A DNA stretch of 21,613 bases from Bacteroidales bacterium (GCA_030600865.1 JAUVUS010000002.1:1-21613), one strand, 5' to 3'. Positions 1 through 8,702 are shown, counted from the first letter of the stretch. The notes: generated from the letters alone by a model not told the origin. Numbers and translations: made by a program.

Positions 1-807
1 GAATATTTGAACAAAAAAGGATTATCTACCTCTGATACTGTTACCTTACAGAAAAAAACCTTTTACGGAAAAGAGAAAAAATCATTGGCATATATTATTG
101 GCATAATGAATATGATTTTACACGGAGTAGAAGCTCCAAATATTGTGCATGCCAATACACTTGCTGAAAACTTGGCAGACATACAAGAAAAAGACCGCTA
201 CAATGTTGTTTTGGCAAATCCCCCATTTGGAGGGAAAGAGAGAGCCGAAGTGCAACAAAATTTCCCAATTAAAACGGGCGAAACTGCAAGTCTATTTTTA
301 CAGCATTTTATAAAAATATTGAAGGCTGGCGGAAAAGCAGGCATTGTAATTAAAAACACATTTTTAAGCAATACCGATAACGCTTCTATTGCCCTAAGAA
401 AAGAACTTTTAAGCAATTGCGATTTACATACCGTTTTAGATTTGCCAGGCGGAACATTTACCGGTGCCGGAGTAAAAACAGTGGTACTCTTTTTTGAAAA
501 AGGAAAACCAACCCAAAAAACCTGGTTTTACCAACTGAACTTGGATAGAAATTTAGGCAAAACAAACCCACTTAACGAAAAGGATTTAACCGAATTTGTA
601 GAATTACAAAAAACAAAAGCAGAAAGCGAAAACTCCTGGATTGTAAACATTGCGGACCTTAACCAAAGCACGCTTGACCTAAGTGCTAAAAACCCCAATA
701 CACCCGAAGAAGCACCTTTGCGTGAGCCAAAAGAGATTTTGAAAAATATTGCTGAATTGGACAAAGAAAGTGCTAAAATTTTAAACTCAATCTCGGAACT
801 AATATGA
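1..807 (+). CDS. hsdM: Type I restriction-modification DNA methyltransferase subunit HsdM, 3' part
   Basis: This is the C-terminal part of an N6-adenine DNA methyltransferase, the modification subunit of a type I restriction-modification complex. The reading frame is open to the left edge, so the true start lies outside the window; the loss is a window effect and not a truncation. The catalytic motif NPPF (motif IV) is at 217-228. It follows a region (SLAYIIGIMNMILHG) typical of the HsdM AdoMet-binding core, and a conserved LPGGTF segment comes later. In the complex HsdM uses AdoMet to methylate adenine at the site chosen by HsdS. Its stop overlaps the hsdS start (ATGA at 804-807), so the two are probably translationally coupled. 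The AdoMet-binding motif I is not seen and should lie upstream. Confidence 0.95.
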   Translation, partial: EYLNKKGLSTSDTVTLQKKTFYGKEKKSLAYIIGIMNMILHGVEAPNIVHANTLAENLADIQEKDRYNVVLANPPFGGKERAEVQQNFPIKTGETASLFLQHFIKILKAGGKAGIVIKNTFLSNTDNASIALRKELLSNCDLHTVLDLPGGTFTGAGVKTVVLFFEKGKPTQKTWFYQLNLDRNLGKTNPLNEKDLTEFVELQKTKAESENSWIVNIADLNQSTLDLSAKNPNTPEEAPLREPKEILKNIAELDKESAKILNSISELI

Positions 808-1949
808 AAAAGGATTGGGAAATAAAAAAGCTTGTGGAAGTATGTGAAATTCTAACATGTGGCGTAGCTTCAACGCCAAAGTATGTTGATGAAAATGAAG
901 GAATCCCTTTTTTATCAGCACAAAATGTAAGAAATGGGAAAGTTGTTCTTGATAAATATAAATTTATTTCTGTAGAATTTCATAAAAAACTTACAACAAA
1001 AAATAAGCCTACGAAAGGTGATGTTTTATATTCAAGGGTTGGTGCAAAATACGGTGAAGCAGGTGTTGTTGAGCATGATTTTGAATTTAGTGTATATGTT
1101 AGCCTAACTTTAATTCGTCCTAAAAAAAACTATCTCGAAAGTTATTTTTTGAAAAACTATCTCAATTCAACTGTGATTAAAGATTTAGCAAAGAAAAGCA
1201 TAAGTAGTTCTGGTGTCCCAAATTTAAATGTCAAAGATGTAAGAGAATTTCCTATTTTAATTCCCCCACTACCCGAACAAAAACGCAGAGTATCCATTCT
1301 CGACAGAGCCTTTGCCGAAATTGACACAGCAAAAGCCAATGCCGAACAAAACCTTAAAAATGCCAAAGAACTTTTTGAGAGCGTACTTAATGGTGAATTT
1401 TCAATGGTTAATGGTAAATTGAAAGATGGCTGGGTGGAGAAAAGTTTTGAAGATGTATGTGTTCTTCAAAGAGGATTTGATTTACCAACAAGATTAAGAA
1501 AAGAAGGTATTTATCCGTTAGTGAGTTCTAATGGGATAACAGATTATATAGATGTTTGGAAAATTAAATCACCAGGGGTTGCAACTGGTCGCTCAGGAAC
1601 AATTGGGAAAGTTCATTTCATTGAAAAAGACTATTGGCCATTAAATACATCTCTTTTTATTAAAGAATTTCATGGAAATTATGAAAGATGTATATACTAT
1701 TTTCTAAAACAAATTGATTTAAGTAAATATGCGTCTGGTGCAGGAGTCCCGACATTGAATAGAAACAATGTTCATGGTGAAAAAGTTTGGTTTCCTAAAT
1801 CAATTGAAGAACAAAAACAAATAGTGCAGAAATTAGATACACTATCAGCCGAAACCAAGAATTTAGAAAACATTTATCAGCAAAAGTTGGAGGATTTGGA
1901 AGAATTTAAAAAGAGTATTTTACAAAAAGCGTTTAACGGAGAATTATAG
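804..1949 (+). CDS. hsdS: Type I restriction-modification specificity subunit HsdS
   Basis: This 381-residue protein has the classic HsdS layout of two target-recognition domains, each followed by a helical spacer. The first half (about residues 1-150) ends in PPLPEQKRRV and a long Ala/Glu-rich helix ending ESVLNGEF. The second half (about 205-330) ends in IEEQKQIVQKLDTL and a helix ending LQKAFNGEL. The paired, similar half-ends are the hallmark of the family. HsdS sets the bipartite DNA sequence that the complex methylates or cuts. It starts in the ATGA overlap with hsdM and is followed three bases later by the GHKL ATPase gene, so it belongs to one operon. The target sequence cannot be read from the protein. 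Confidence 0.96.
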   Translation: MKKDWEIKKLVEVCEILTCGVASTPKYVDENEGIPFLSAQNVRNGKVVLDKYKFISVEFHKKLTTKNKPTKGDVLYSRVGAKYGEAGVVEHDFEFSVYVSLTLIRPKKNYLESYFLKNYLNSTVIKDLAKKSISSSGVPNLNVKDVREFPILIPPLPEQKRRVSILDRAFAEIDTAKANAEQNLKNAKELFESVLNGEFSMVNGKLKDGWVEKSFEDVCVLQRGFDLPTRLRKEGIYPLVSSNGITDYIDVWKIKSPGVATGRSGTIGKVHFIEKDYWPLNTSLFIKEFHGNYERCIYYFLKQIDLSKYASGAGVPTLNRNNVHGEKVWFPKSIEEQKQIVQKLDTLSAETKNLENIYQQKLEDLEEFKKSILQKAFNGEL

Positions 1950-1952
1950 TAT

Positions 1953-4094
1953 ATGGCAGAAACAGGATTTATAAAAGGTATAGGAATTTGGTATCAACGA
2001 GAATTGAATACTATAAAAAAGAAAGATGATTTTTACCTTCAACCTATTTTTGAAGCTTTCACCAATGCTTTAGAGTCTATTGCTATACAGAAAGAAAGAT
2101 ACAACTCAGAAGAACAAGGTGAAATTACTATCAGTGTTTATCTAACCAAAAACCTATTCTCAAAGGATACAACAACTTATGATTTTCAAAAGGTTGTAGT
2201 AGAAGATACTGGTCTTGGATTTGAAGATAGCGAGTTTGAAAGATTTATCAATTTAAGAGATGATAGAAAGGGCTTTTCAAACAAAGGAACTGGAAGGGTG
2301 CAATTTCTTCATGCTTTTGATAAAACAACATTTGAAAGCATTTACAAAGATGAAAATTCATCTACTGGATTTAAACAGCGTAAAATTACTTTATCGAAAT
2401 GCGAGGCATTTATTGTGCAAAATGCAATTATTCGTTTGGATGAAGAAAAAGAAATTAAAGCTGATGCCCCTAGAACTATTGTAATCTTTGAAACTTTATT
2501 GAATCAAAAAGATAAAGAGTTGTTTAAAACAATAACCGCGAGTGAAATTAAAGAAGAATTGATAAGGCATTATCTGGCTGGTTTTTGCGAAAAAAGAAAC
2601 CACCTTCCTTTCATTAAAATTATACTTTTCATTGATAATGTGATTAAAAATGAATTGGAAATTATTACAGCAGATATTCCTGTACCACACCAAGAAAAAG
2701 AAATTGACATCCATTTTAGTAGAATAGATGGAAACAACATTGTTAAATTATCGAATAAAGAATCTTTTAACCTAAAATCATTTATTGTACCTGGATCAGA
2801 ATTAGATAAGAACGGTTTGAAGCTTGTTAGCAAAGGTGAAATTGCAAAAAATATTAAGCTCGATAATCTATTGCCAACTGACCAAATAAACGGTAATCGA
2901 TATTTATTTCTTTTGTCTGGAAAATACATTGATGAAAGGGATAGCGATACAAGAGGTAATATAAACCTTTATAAAAAGAAGGACTTTAAGATAAATGATG
3001 AATTTGTTTTATTCAGCGAGGAAGAAATTCTTCTAGAAGATATTGAAGAAAAGTCTAATCAGGTAATTGTTTCTTTATATAAGGAAATTGAGGAAAAAAG
3101 CAAAGAAAAGGAAAAAAGTATCGAAGAACTTCAAAAAATGTTCTTGCTAAACCCTAAAACAATTAAATCTCTTCAAAATAAAATACATATTGGTGATACT
3201 GATGATATCATTCTTAGAAAGGTTTATGAAGCAGATGCTAAAATTGTAGCATCAAAGGATGCTGAAATAAAGCAGAAAATAAAGTACCTTGATACTCTTG
3301 ATACAACAGAAGAAAATTATCAGGAAAAACTTTCTCAGTATGTTGATGAGTTTGTTAAAGTTATACCTATTCAGAACAGAACGGCACTTACACAATACAT
3401 AGCAAGACGTAAAATGGTGTTGGACCTATTTTATAAAATATTAAGGAAAGAAATTGAGAAGCTACAAAACAATGAACGGATTGATGAAGATTTAATGCAC
3501 AATCTTATTTTTCAGCAAAGTAAATCAGAACCTGAAAATAGTGATTTGTGGTTAATTAATGAGGAGTTCATTTATTTTAAAGGAACTTCGGAAAGTCAGC
3601 TTGGAAACTTAGAGTTAGAAGGAGAAAAGATATTAAAAGAAAAATTATCTAAAGAAGAAGAAGCTTATAGACTAAAACAAAAGGGAGATGCTAAGCAAAA
3701 AAGAACTGATATATTGCTTTTTCCCAAGGAGGGCAAATGCATTATAATTGAATTAAAAGCCCCTGATGTAAATGTCTCTGAGCACCTTAACCAAATAAAC
3801 AGATATGCTTCGCTTATAAATAATCTGTCTAAAGATAAATTCAACTTTACAACTTATTATGGTTACTTAATTGGTGAAAATATAGATATAGATGATATAG
3901 AAGATAATGATACTGACTTTAAATCAGCTCATAGTTTAAATTTTATCTTCCGGCCATTTAAAAGGATTGCAGGTAAATTTGGTAATATGGATGGTGCATT
4001 GTATACAGAAATAATTAAATATTCAACTCTTTTGGAGAGAGCAACACAACGAAATAAGATATTCATTGATAAACTGGAAGGTACGCAACAATGA
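1953..4094 (+). CDS. GHKL ATPase fused to a PD-(D/E)XK-like nuclease, embedded in the type I R-M operon
   Basis: This 713-residue protein carries the three nucleotide-binding motifs of the GHKL (gyrase/Hsp90/histidine kinase/MutL) fold: an N box EAFTNAL with E34 and N38, DTGLG at 85-89, and a glycine lid around KGTGR at 111-115. The middle (about 350-480) is rich in Lys/Glu and probably coiled-coil. The C-terminus has D586 followed 14 residues later by E600-L-K602 in a strand context (RTDIL, then CIIIELKAP), which fits a PD-(D/E)XK nuclease core. Prokaryotic MORC/paraMORC-type GHKL ATPases linked to restriction operons and nucleases are a described class, and this protein resembles it. It sits between hsdS and hsdR and overlaps hsdR by ATGA, which implies coupled synthesis. 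Its role as an accessory effector or DNA-remodelling partner of the R-M complex is inference. Confidence 0.85.
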   Translation: MAETGFIKGIGIWYQRELNTIKKKDDFYLQPIFEAFTNALESIAIQKERYNSEEQGEITISVYLTKNLFSKDTTTYDFQKVVVEDTGLGFEDSEFERFINLRDDRKGFSNKGTGRVQFLHAFDKTTFESIYKDENSSTGFKQRKITLSKCEAFIVQNAIIRLDEEKEIKADAPRTIVIFETLLNQKDKELFKTITASEIKEELIRHYLAGFCEKRNHLPFIKIILFIDNVIKNELEIITADIPVPHQEKEIDIHFSRIDGNNIVKLSNKESFNLKSFIVPGSELDKNGLKLVSKGEIAKNIKLDNLLPTDQINGNRYLFLLSGKYIDERDSDTRGNINLYKKKDFKINDEFVLFSEEEILLEDIEEKSNQVIVSLYKEIEEKSKEKEKSIEELQKMFLLNPKTIKSLQNKIHIGDTDDIILRKVYEADAKIVASKDAEIKQKIKYLDTLDTTEENYQEKLSQYVDEFVKVIPIQNRTALTQYIARRKMVLDLFYKILRKEIEKLQNNERIDEDLMHNLIFQQSKSEPENSDLWLINEEFIYFKGTSESQLGNLELEGEKILKEKLSKEEEAYRLKQKGDAKQKRTDILLFPKEGKCIIIELKAPDVNVSEHLNQINRYASLINNLSKDKFNFTTYYGYLIGENIDIDDIEDNDTDFKSAHSLNFIFRPFKRIAGKFGNMDGALYTEIIKYSTLLERATQRNKIFIDKLEGTQQ

Positions 4095-6448
4095 ACGAAG
4101 CCGAAACCAGAGCAGAATTAATAGACCCAAAACTAAAAGCTTGTGGTTGGGGTGTAGTTGAAGGTTCTAAAATCCTTCGTGAATACAATATTACCGCAGG
4201 GAGAATCCAAACAGGTGGTGTAAGGTCAAAAAAATTAACTGCCGATTATGTGTTGGTTTACAAAGGTATTAAACTGGCTGTTGTAGAAGCTAAAAGAAAT
4301 GAATTAGAAGTTGGTGAAGGTGTGGCACAAGCAAAACTCTACGCACAAAAACTAAACTTAGAAACTACTTATTCCACTAACGGAAAAGAGATTTATAACA
4401 TCTGTATGAAAACAGGTGTTGAAGGTTTGGTTGCTAATTACCTTACTCCTGAAGAACTTTGGACTAAAACCTACCCAAAAGGAACGGTTAGCGAACAAGC
4501 CGAACAATGGAGAGGTACATTTTCAAGCGTTCCTTTTGAAGATAAATCCGGTACCTGGCAATTACGCTACTATCAGGAAATAGCAGTAAAAAACACCTTA
4601 GAAGCAGTTGCACAAAACAAAAACCGCATCTTGCTTACGCTTGCCACGGGAACAGGTAAAACAGCTATTGCTTTTCAAATTGCCTGGAAACTGTTTCAAA
4701 CCCGATGGACGGTTCGACAAGCTCACCGCCCCAACGCACCAGCTAGAAGACCAAGAATTTTGTTTTTGGCAGATCGAAACATTTTAGCCGACCAGGCTTT
4801 CAATGCTTTCTCTGCATTTCCCGATGATGCAATGGTTAGAATTAAACCAAAAGAGATAAGAAAGAAAGGAAGTGTACCTACCAACGGTAGTATCTTTTTT
4901 ACCATTTTCCAATCCTTTATGTCCGGCACAGACAAAGATGGAAATTCTGAACCATATTTTGGCGAATATCCGGCAGACTATTTTGATTTTATTGTTATAG
5001 ACGAGTGCCACCGGGGCGGAGCAAATGACGAAGGAAATTGGAGAGGAATTTTAGATTACTTCTCGCCTGCCGTTCAGTTGGGCTTAACAGCTACACCAAA
5101 GCGAAAAGACAATATAGATACATACGCATATTTTGGTGAGCCTGTTTATATCTATTCGCTCAAAGAAGGTATTAATGATGGTTTTCTAACACCATTTAAG
5201 GTAAAACGTATCAAAACAACACTTGATGATTATATCTACACAAGCGATGATCAAATTATTGAAGGTGAAATAGAAGAAGGCAAACTATACGAAGAGGCAG
5301 ATTTCAATAGAATTATTGAAATAAAAGTAAGAGAGGCTAAACGAGTTCAGATTTATATGGACGAAGCCAATCAGAGCGAAAAGGCAATTATTTTTTGTGC
5401 CATTCAAGACCATGCTGCAGCAGTTCGTGATTTGGTTAATCAATACAAAAAAAGCAAAGACCCAAATTATTGTGTTCGTGTTACCGCCAACGATGGCGAA
5501 ATAGGTGAACAGTTTTTGCGGGAATTTCAAGACAACGAAAAAACAATTCCTACAATTTTAACTACTTCGCAGAAACTCTCTACAGGTGTAGATGCAAGAA
5601 ACATTCGTAACATTGTTTTAATGCGCCCGGTAAATTCGATGATTGAGTTTAAACAGATCGTAGGTAGAGGAACACGCTTATTTGACGGTAAAGAGTTTTT
5701 TACTATTTATGATTTTGTAGATGCATATCATCATTTTGCTGATCCCGAATGGGACGGTGAACCATTAGAGCCTGAAACAAGAGAAGTAAATGATACGCAA
5801 GAAACCTACAAACCAAAAGAGCCACAAGATGGTGATGAAGAAGGAAAGGAAAGACGAAAAAGAATTAAAATAAAATTGAGGGACGGAAAAGAAAGAGAAA
5901 TTCAACACATGATGTCCACATCGTTTTGGAGTGCTGATGGAACACCAATTTCGGCAGAAGAGTTTTTAAATAATCTGTTTGGGGCATTACCGAGCTTCTT
6001 TAAAAGCGAAGAAGAATTGCGTACTCTTTGGAGCAATCCAATGACAAGAAAAACATTGCTTGAAAAATTAGATGAAGCAGGTTTCGGAAAAGAAGAACTT
6101 AACACACTTAAAAAACTAATTGATGCCGAAAAAAGCGATCTATTCGATGTGCTAGAATATGTATTTAACAGCGACATAAAACCGATAACTAGAGAAGCAA
6201 GAGTTGCAGCAGCCCAAGCAACCATTTTTGCATTGCTTAACGATAAACAAAAAGAGTTTATTGAATTTGTATTGAGTAAATATATTGAAACAGGCGTAGA
6301 AGAACTTGACCAGGAGAAATTACCAATCTTGCTAACAAATAAATATCAATCGCTTGAAGATGCTAAAGAAATACTGGGTGATGTAGCAAATATAAGTTCG
6401 TTATTTATTGAGTTTCAGAAATATTTGTATGAAGCAAGAATTGCTTAA
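4091..6448 (+). CDS. hsdR: Type I restriction endonuclease subunit HsdR
   Basis: This 785-residue restriction subunit couples ATP-driven DNA translocation to cleavage. The N-terminal nuclease domain shows D52 and E66-A-K68 (PD-(D/E)XK). The superfamily 2 helicase follows: motif I TGTGKT at 186-191, motif II DECH at 304-307, motif III TATP near 333, and the motif VI-like QIVGRGTRLFDGK near 525. The length fits the shorter EcoEI-like HsdR group rather than the roughly 1100-residue EcoKI type. The start is fixed by the ATGA overlap with the GHKL gene. Residues about 206-219, between motif I and the ILFLADRN strand, hold an extra basic stretch encoded by a GC-rich repeat-like insert (listed separately). 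All key residues are present, so the enzyme is probably active. It converges on the AbiEii remnant three bases past its stop. Confidence 0.96.
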   Translation: MNEAETRAELIDPKLKACGWGVVEGSKILREYNITAGRIQTGGVRSKKLTADYVLVYKGIKLAVVEAKRNELEVGEGVAQAKLYAQKLNLETTYSTNGKEIYNICMKTGVEGLVANYLTPEELWTKTYPKGTVSEQAEQWRGTFSSVPFEDKSGTWQLRYYQEIAVKNTLEAVAQNKNRILLTLATGTGKTAIAFQIAWKLFQTRWTVRQAHRPNAPARRPRILFLADRNILADQAFNAFSAFPDDAMVRIKPKEIRKKGSVPTNGSIFFTIFQSFMSGTDKDGNSEPYFGEYPADYFDFIVIDECHRGGANDEGNWRGILDYFSPAVQLGLTATPKRKDNIDTYAYFGEPVYIYSLKEGINDGFLTPFKVKRIKTTLDDYIYTSDDQIIEGEIEEGKLYEEADFNRIIEIKVREAKRVQIYMDEANQSEKAIIFCAIQDHAAAVRDLVNQYKKSKDPNYCVRVTANDGEIGEQFLREFQDNEKTIPTILTTSQKLSTGVDARNIRNIVLMRPVNSMIEFKQIVGRGTRLFDGKEFFTIYDFVDAYHHFADPEWDGEPLEPETREVNDTQETYKPKEPQDGDEEGKERRKRIKIKLRDGKEREIQHMMSTSFWSADGTPISAEEFLNNLFGALPSFFKSEEELRTLWSNPMTRKTLLEKLDEAGFGKEELNTLKKLIDAEKSDLFDVLEYVFNSDIKPITREARVAAAQATIFALLNDKQKEFIEFVLSKYIETGVEELDQEKLPILLTNKYQSLEDAKEILGDVANISSLFIEFQKYLYEARIA
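4710..4728. repeat. REP-like palindromic insert inside hsdR
   Basis: CGGTTCGACAAGCTCACCG has arms CGGT/ACCG and lies in a stretch that is clearly richer in G+C than the rest of hsdR. It reads in frame as VRQAHR. The core GTTCGACAAGCTCACC matches a dispersed short repeat I remember from many bacterial genomes; this is memory and was not searched. It falls in a loop just after helicase motif I, where a short linker is expected. It is most likely a repeat insertion tolerated in frame. Confidence 0.55.
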
Positions 6449-6451
6449 ATA

Positions 6452-6625
6452 TTAATCAATATTCAATTTGAAATTACTTAGAAACTGATTAAATAATTCA
6501 TTAACATCCATTCCAGGAATACCTGCTTCTTCAAGTATAATATCACAAGCTGTTCCGCCGATAATTATATAACTGTTAGCAAAGTCTTTAAAGAATTCTC
6601 TAAATTTATCAAGTCCAACTACCAT
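6452..6625 (-). pseudogene. Remnant of an AbiEii/AbiGii-type nucleotidyltransferase toxin gene
   Basis: A 57-codon frame starts at the ATG overlapping the stop of the upstream 336-residue gene and reads MVVGLDKFREFFKDFANSY followed by IIIGGTACDIILEEAG. That is the N-terminal signature (GG[ST]-type motif in a strand-turn-helix) of the AbiEii/DUF1814-like nucleotidyltransferases, which normally run to 200 residues or more with an acidic catalytic pair after this point. Here the frame passes straight into a tail (MDVNELFNQFLSNF) resembling a C-terminus, so the middle with the catalytic acids appears to be deleted in frame. Overlap with the regulator indicates a former two-gene operon. Alternatively it is an intact short protein with only the GG motif. 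The family match is from memory of the motif. Confidence 0.6.
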
Positions 6626-7629
6626 ATGTATTTTTTTATAATTTGTTCTAATGCCATTTCTGTTCGCTCATCCTGATTATCAGTAAAACTTATGTATAAT
6701 GATAATGGATCAACGACTGCTTCTTTAGCAATATTTTGCATAAGCAAATTAGGATCATATTTCCAAATTTCCAGACAATACTTTCCTTCAAATTGATTCA
6801 ATCTTTTTAATTTATTTTCTTTTTCAAGTTTATAATATTGATTTTTCCCTATTGCAAAGAACTGTTGTTTACTTGGATTCATGTCTGTGTATTCAGGTAA
6901 AGCAGATGTATTTGAATCAAATAAAAGTTCATTTTCAGGATAATTTTCAATATATACTTGTTTTAATACAGGGCTTGTCATTAAAGGTAATGCCTTGTAC
7001 CATAATTCAGAAATATCTTTATTAAAACGAAGATACTTTTCCCTATTACCTTCTATCTCGCATAATTCGTGTATAACTAAATTTTTTACTGCCTTGGTTA
7101 CTGCCATAGCAGAATAACCTAACTTTTCAGCTAAATCCTTTAGGCTATACTTTTCCAATGTATCATTCCTTTGAAGTATTTGATATAAAATTATAAATTG
7201 AGCAGAAGGAATAAGAGTATCTGTTTTTTCTTCTCTTACATACTTTTTTTCTTTTATATCAACGCGTATGTTAGGCATAAACATTTGCCTACCTGGTACA
7301 ATAAAATTTATTTGTTTTTGAATTAATCGATTTCGTATATAAGATGGGATTGTATTGTAAACTAAAACAGTTTTTCGATGAAACAAATCTTCTATTGTTT
7401 CCATGTTTTTCTTTAGCTGACTAACCTTAGGAAGCGTTTCATGTTTAGGGATTATCAAGGTAAACTCATTCCCAAAAAAGAAATCTCCGAAATAAAACCA
7501 ATAGGTTTCTTTCAGGTAAAATGGCACAATTTTTTGTTCGGTTTGATCAATTTCCCAGAGGCTCGGACAAACACCTACCATTTCGTGTAAGTATTCATAT
7601 AATTGTTTATATATTATAATGTCTTTCAT
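6619..7629 (-). CDS. Winged-helix regulator, probable antitoxin-like partner of the AbiEii remnant
   Basis: This 336-residue protein has a recognisable winged helix-turn-helix in the middle (about residues 145-200). AQFIILYQILQ leads into YSLKDLAEKLGYSAMAVTKAVKNL, then a wing ending in EKYLRF. The flanking N- and C-terminal regions are not recognised in detail. There is no signal peptide or membrane segment. Its last codons overlap the start of the AbiEii-type remnant, an arrangement seen in AbiE-like toxin-antitoxin operons in which the first gene is an autorepressing winged-helix antitoxin. A perfect 11-bp inverted repeat sits 23 bases upstream of its ATG, over the promoter, consistent with self-regulation. 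If its toxin partner is dead, the protein may survive as an orphan regulator or antitoxin. A general MarR-like regulator is the alternative. Confidence 0.7.
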   Translation of the reverse strand: MKDIIIYKQLYEYLHEMVGVCPSLWEIDQTEQKIVPFYLKETYWFYFGDFFFGNEFTLIIPKHETLPKVSQLKKNMETIEDLFHRKTVLVYNTIPSYIRNRLIQKQINFIVPGRQMFMPNIRVDIKEKKYVREEKTDTLIPSAQFIILYQILQRNDTLEKYSLKDLAEKLGYSAMAVTKAVKNLVIHELCEIEGNREKYLRFNKDISELWYKALPLMTSPVLKQVYIENYPENELLFDSNTSALPEYTDMNPSKQQFFAIGKNQYYKLEKENKLKRLNQFEGKYCLEIWKYDPNLLMQNIAKEAVVDPLSLYISFTDNQDERTEMALEQIIKKYIW

Positions 7630-7651
7630 ATCAGTACACTAAATCAGAAAA

Positions 7652-7688
7652 TGCACAATAAACTTAATAGATTTATTGTGCAAATATA
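7652..7688 (-). promoter_or_regulatory. Promoter with overlapping inverted-repeat operator for the winged-helix gene
   Basis: TGCACAATAAA (7652-7662) and TTTATTGTGCA (7672-7682) form a perfect 11-bp inverted repeat with a 9-bp spacer. On the - strand TATATTTG (7681-7688) matches the Bacteroidota -7 box TAnnTTTG and shares two bases with the distal arm. A TTG lies roughly 20 bases further upstream. Binding of a dimer here would block initiation, and the adjacent winged-helix protein is the obvious candidate. Confidence 0.7.
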
Positions 7689-7734
7689 GGTTTATTATAT
7701 TGAAAAACAAGGTATTAAGATAAAGGACAGATTT

Positions 7735-8493
7735 TTATACCTGAAATATGGCATCAGATCTAAATAATTCGTGTTCATTATCGCTTAAATATCCTAACTG
7801 ATTTGTAAGTAGTTTAGTTTTTCCAATTGTGAATCCATCAATATTTTGGTGGTGATGTCCAAAAATCCAGTAGTTTATTTTCGATTTTTCGATAAGATCG
7901 AAAAGTTCAACTCCAAATCCTTCATTTAAAACATCTCCTTTATAAATTTCGGGGTAATTAAGAAATGTTGGAACATGATGTGATACTACGACCTTTTTTT
8001 CTGGTCCAGCTTTTTTAAACTCCTGTTTTAAAAACTTTAAACTTTCTCTATGTAATTGGTTATAATGAAATGTAGTAAAAAGCTCTTCTTTGTGCTTTAT
8101 GACTTGAAAATCCGACATGCTTCTTTGAATCGTCAATTGATTTGCCGGATTAATCTTGGTCCAAAGAGTAGTAAAAATGAACTTTAAATTTTCTTGTTCA
8201 ACGGATAAATTATTTACCAGGAAGACATTGTTTCTAATTTTTTCATTAATACAACCATCTTTTTGAGTTATATCAAAGTAATAATATTCATGGTTACCCG
8301 GTACCCAATAGGTGTATTTAAAATTATCAGAAAGATAGTCAAAGAAGTCACTATGGTTCAGCATAACAATAAAGGGAACTATATCACCTGCTAAAATCAA
8401 AATTTCTCCTACTGGTTTAATAGGATTTGATTTTAGGTATTCCTTGTTTTCTGGGAATTCTATGTGAAGATCAGAACAATATTGAACTTTCAT
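7735..8493 (-). CDS. Calcineurin-like metallophosphoesterase
   Basis: This 252-residue protein shows the full metal-binding motif set of the calcineurin-like phosphoesterase superfamily in order: SDLH near the N-terminus, LAGD, GNHEYY, SHH and GHHHQ near the C-terminus. These residues hold the two metal ions that hydrolyse phosphomono- or diesters. The substrate cannot be told from the sequence; cytosolic location is expected because no signal peptide or membrane segment is seen. The gene lies upstream of, and in the same direction as, the winged-helix gene but is separated from it by 105 bp with a separate promoter, so it is probably a single-gene unit. Whether it takes part in defence or is just cargo is unknown. 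Confidence 0.9.
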   Translation of the reverse strand: MKVQYCSDLHIEFPENKEYLKSNPIKPVGEILILAGDIVPFIVMLNHSDFFDYLSDNFKYTYWVPGNHEYYYFDITQKDGCINEKIRNNVFLVNNLSVEQENLKFIFTTLWTKINPANQLTIQRSMSDFQVIKHKEELFTTFHYNQLHRESLKFLKQEFKKAGPEKKVVVSHHVPTFLNYPEIYKGDVLNEGFGVELFDLIEKSKINYWIFGHHHQNIDGFTIGKTKLLTNQLGYLSDNEHELFRSDAIFQV

Positions 8494-8590
8494 GAGATAA
8501 AATTACATTTTTTTATATAAAAGCATATTGTCTAAAGGTTTTATAATGAATGTTTCAAAAAACGAATGTAGAAATTTTTAGCGATGAAAT

Positions 8591-8702
8591 AAGGTCTTTT
8601 ATTTTTATTTGGGAGTGGGAGAGTTCTAGTTTTAAAAATGAAAGTCCTTAAATGATTGACAAAAGGCTCTTTACAAAATTTATTTTGGAATGTGCCTGTT
8701 TT
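8591..8702 (+). repeat. R1, first copy of a two-hairpin repeated element
   Basis: The first hairpin pairs 8591-8607 with 8633-8649 (17 positions, one T/T mismatch, one G/T wobble). Its loop contains the invariant GGGAGTGGGAGAG-like core. After a 14-base spacer, a second hairpin runs 8664-8697 with AGGC/GCCT at its base and AAAA/TTTT near the tip. It shares its whole length with R2 and R3. It lies in the gap between the phosphoesterase and the zinc-ribbon gene, and is part of no reading frame. It is described on the + strand by convention; the functional strand is not known. Confidence 0.85.

Noticed and set aside
1..807. HsdM as a truncated pseudogene
   Set aside because: The frame is open to the left window edge and the remaining part is normal, so the missing start is only a sampling effect.
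8591..8702. R elements as integron attC sites
   Set aside because: The ends do not keep a clear RYYYAAC/GTTRRRY pair in all three copies, each copy forms two separate hairpins, and no integron integrase is present. The analogy is kept only as a hypothesis.
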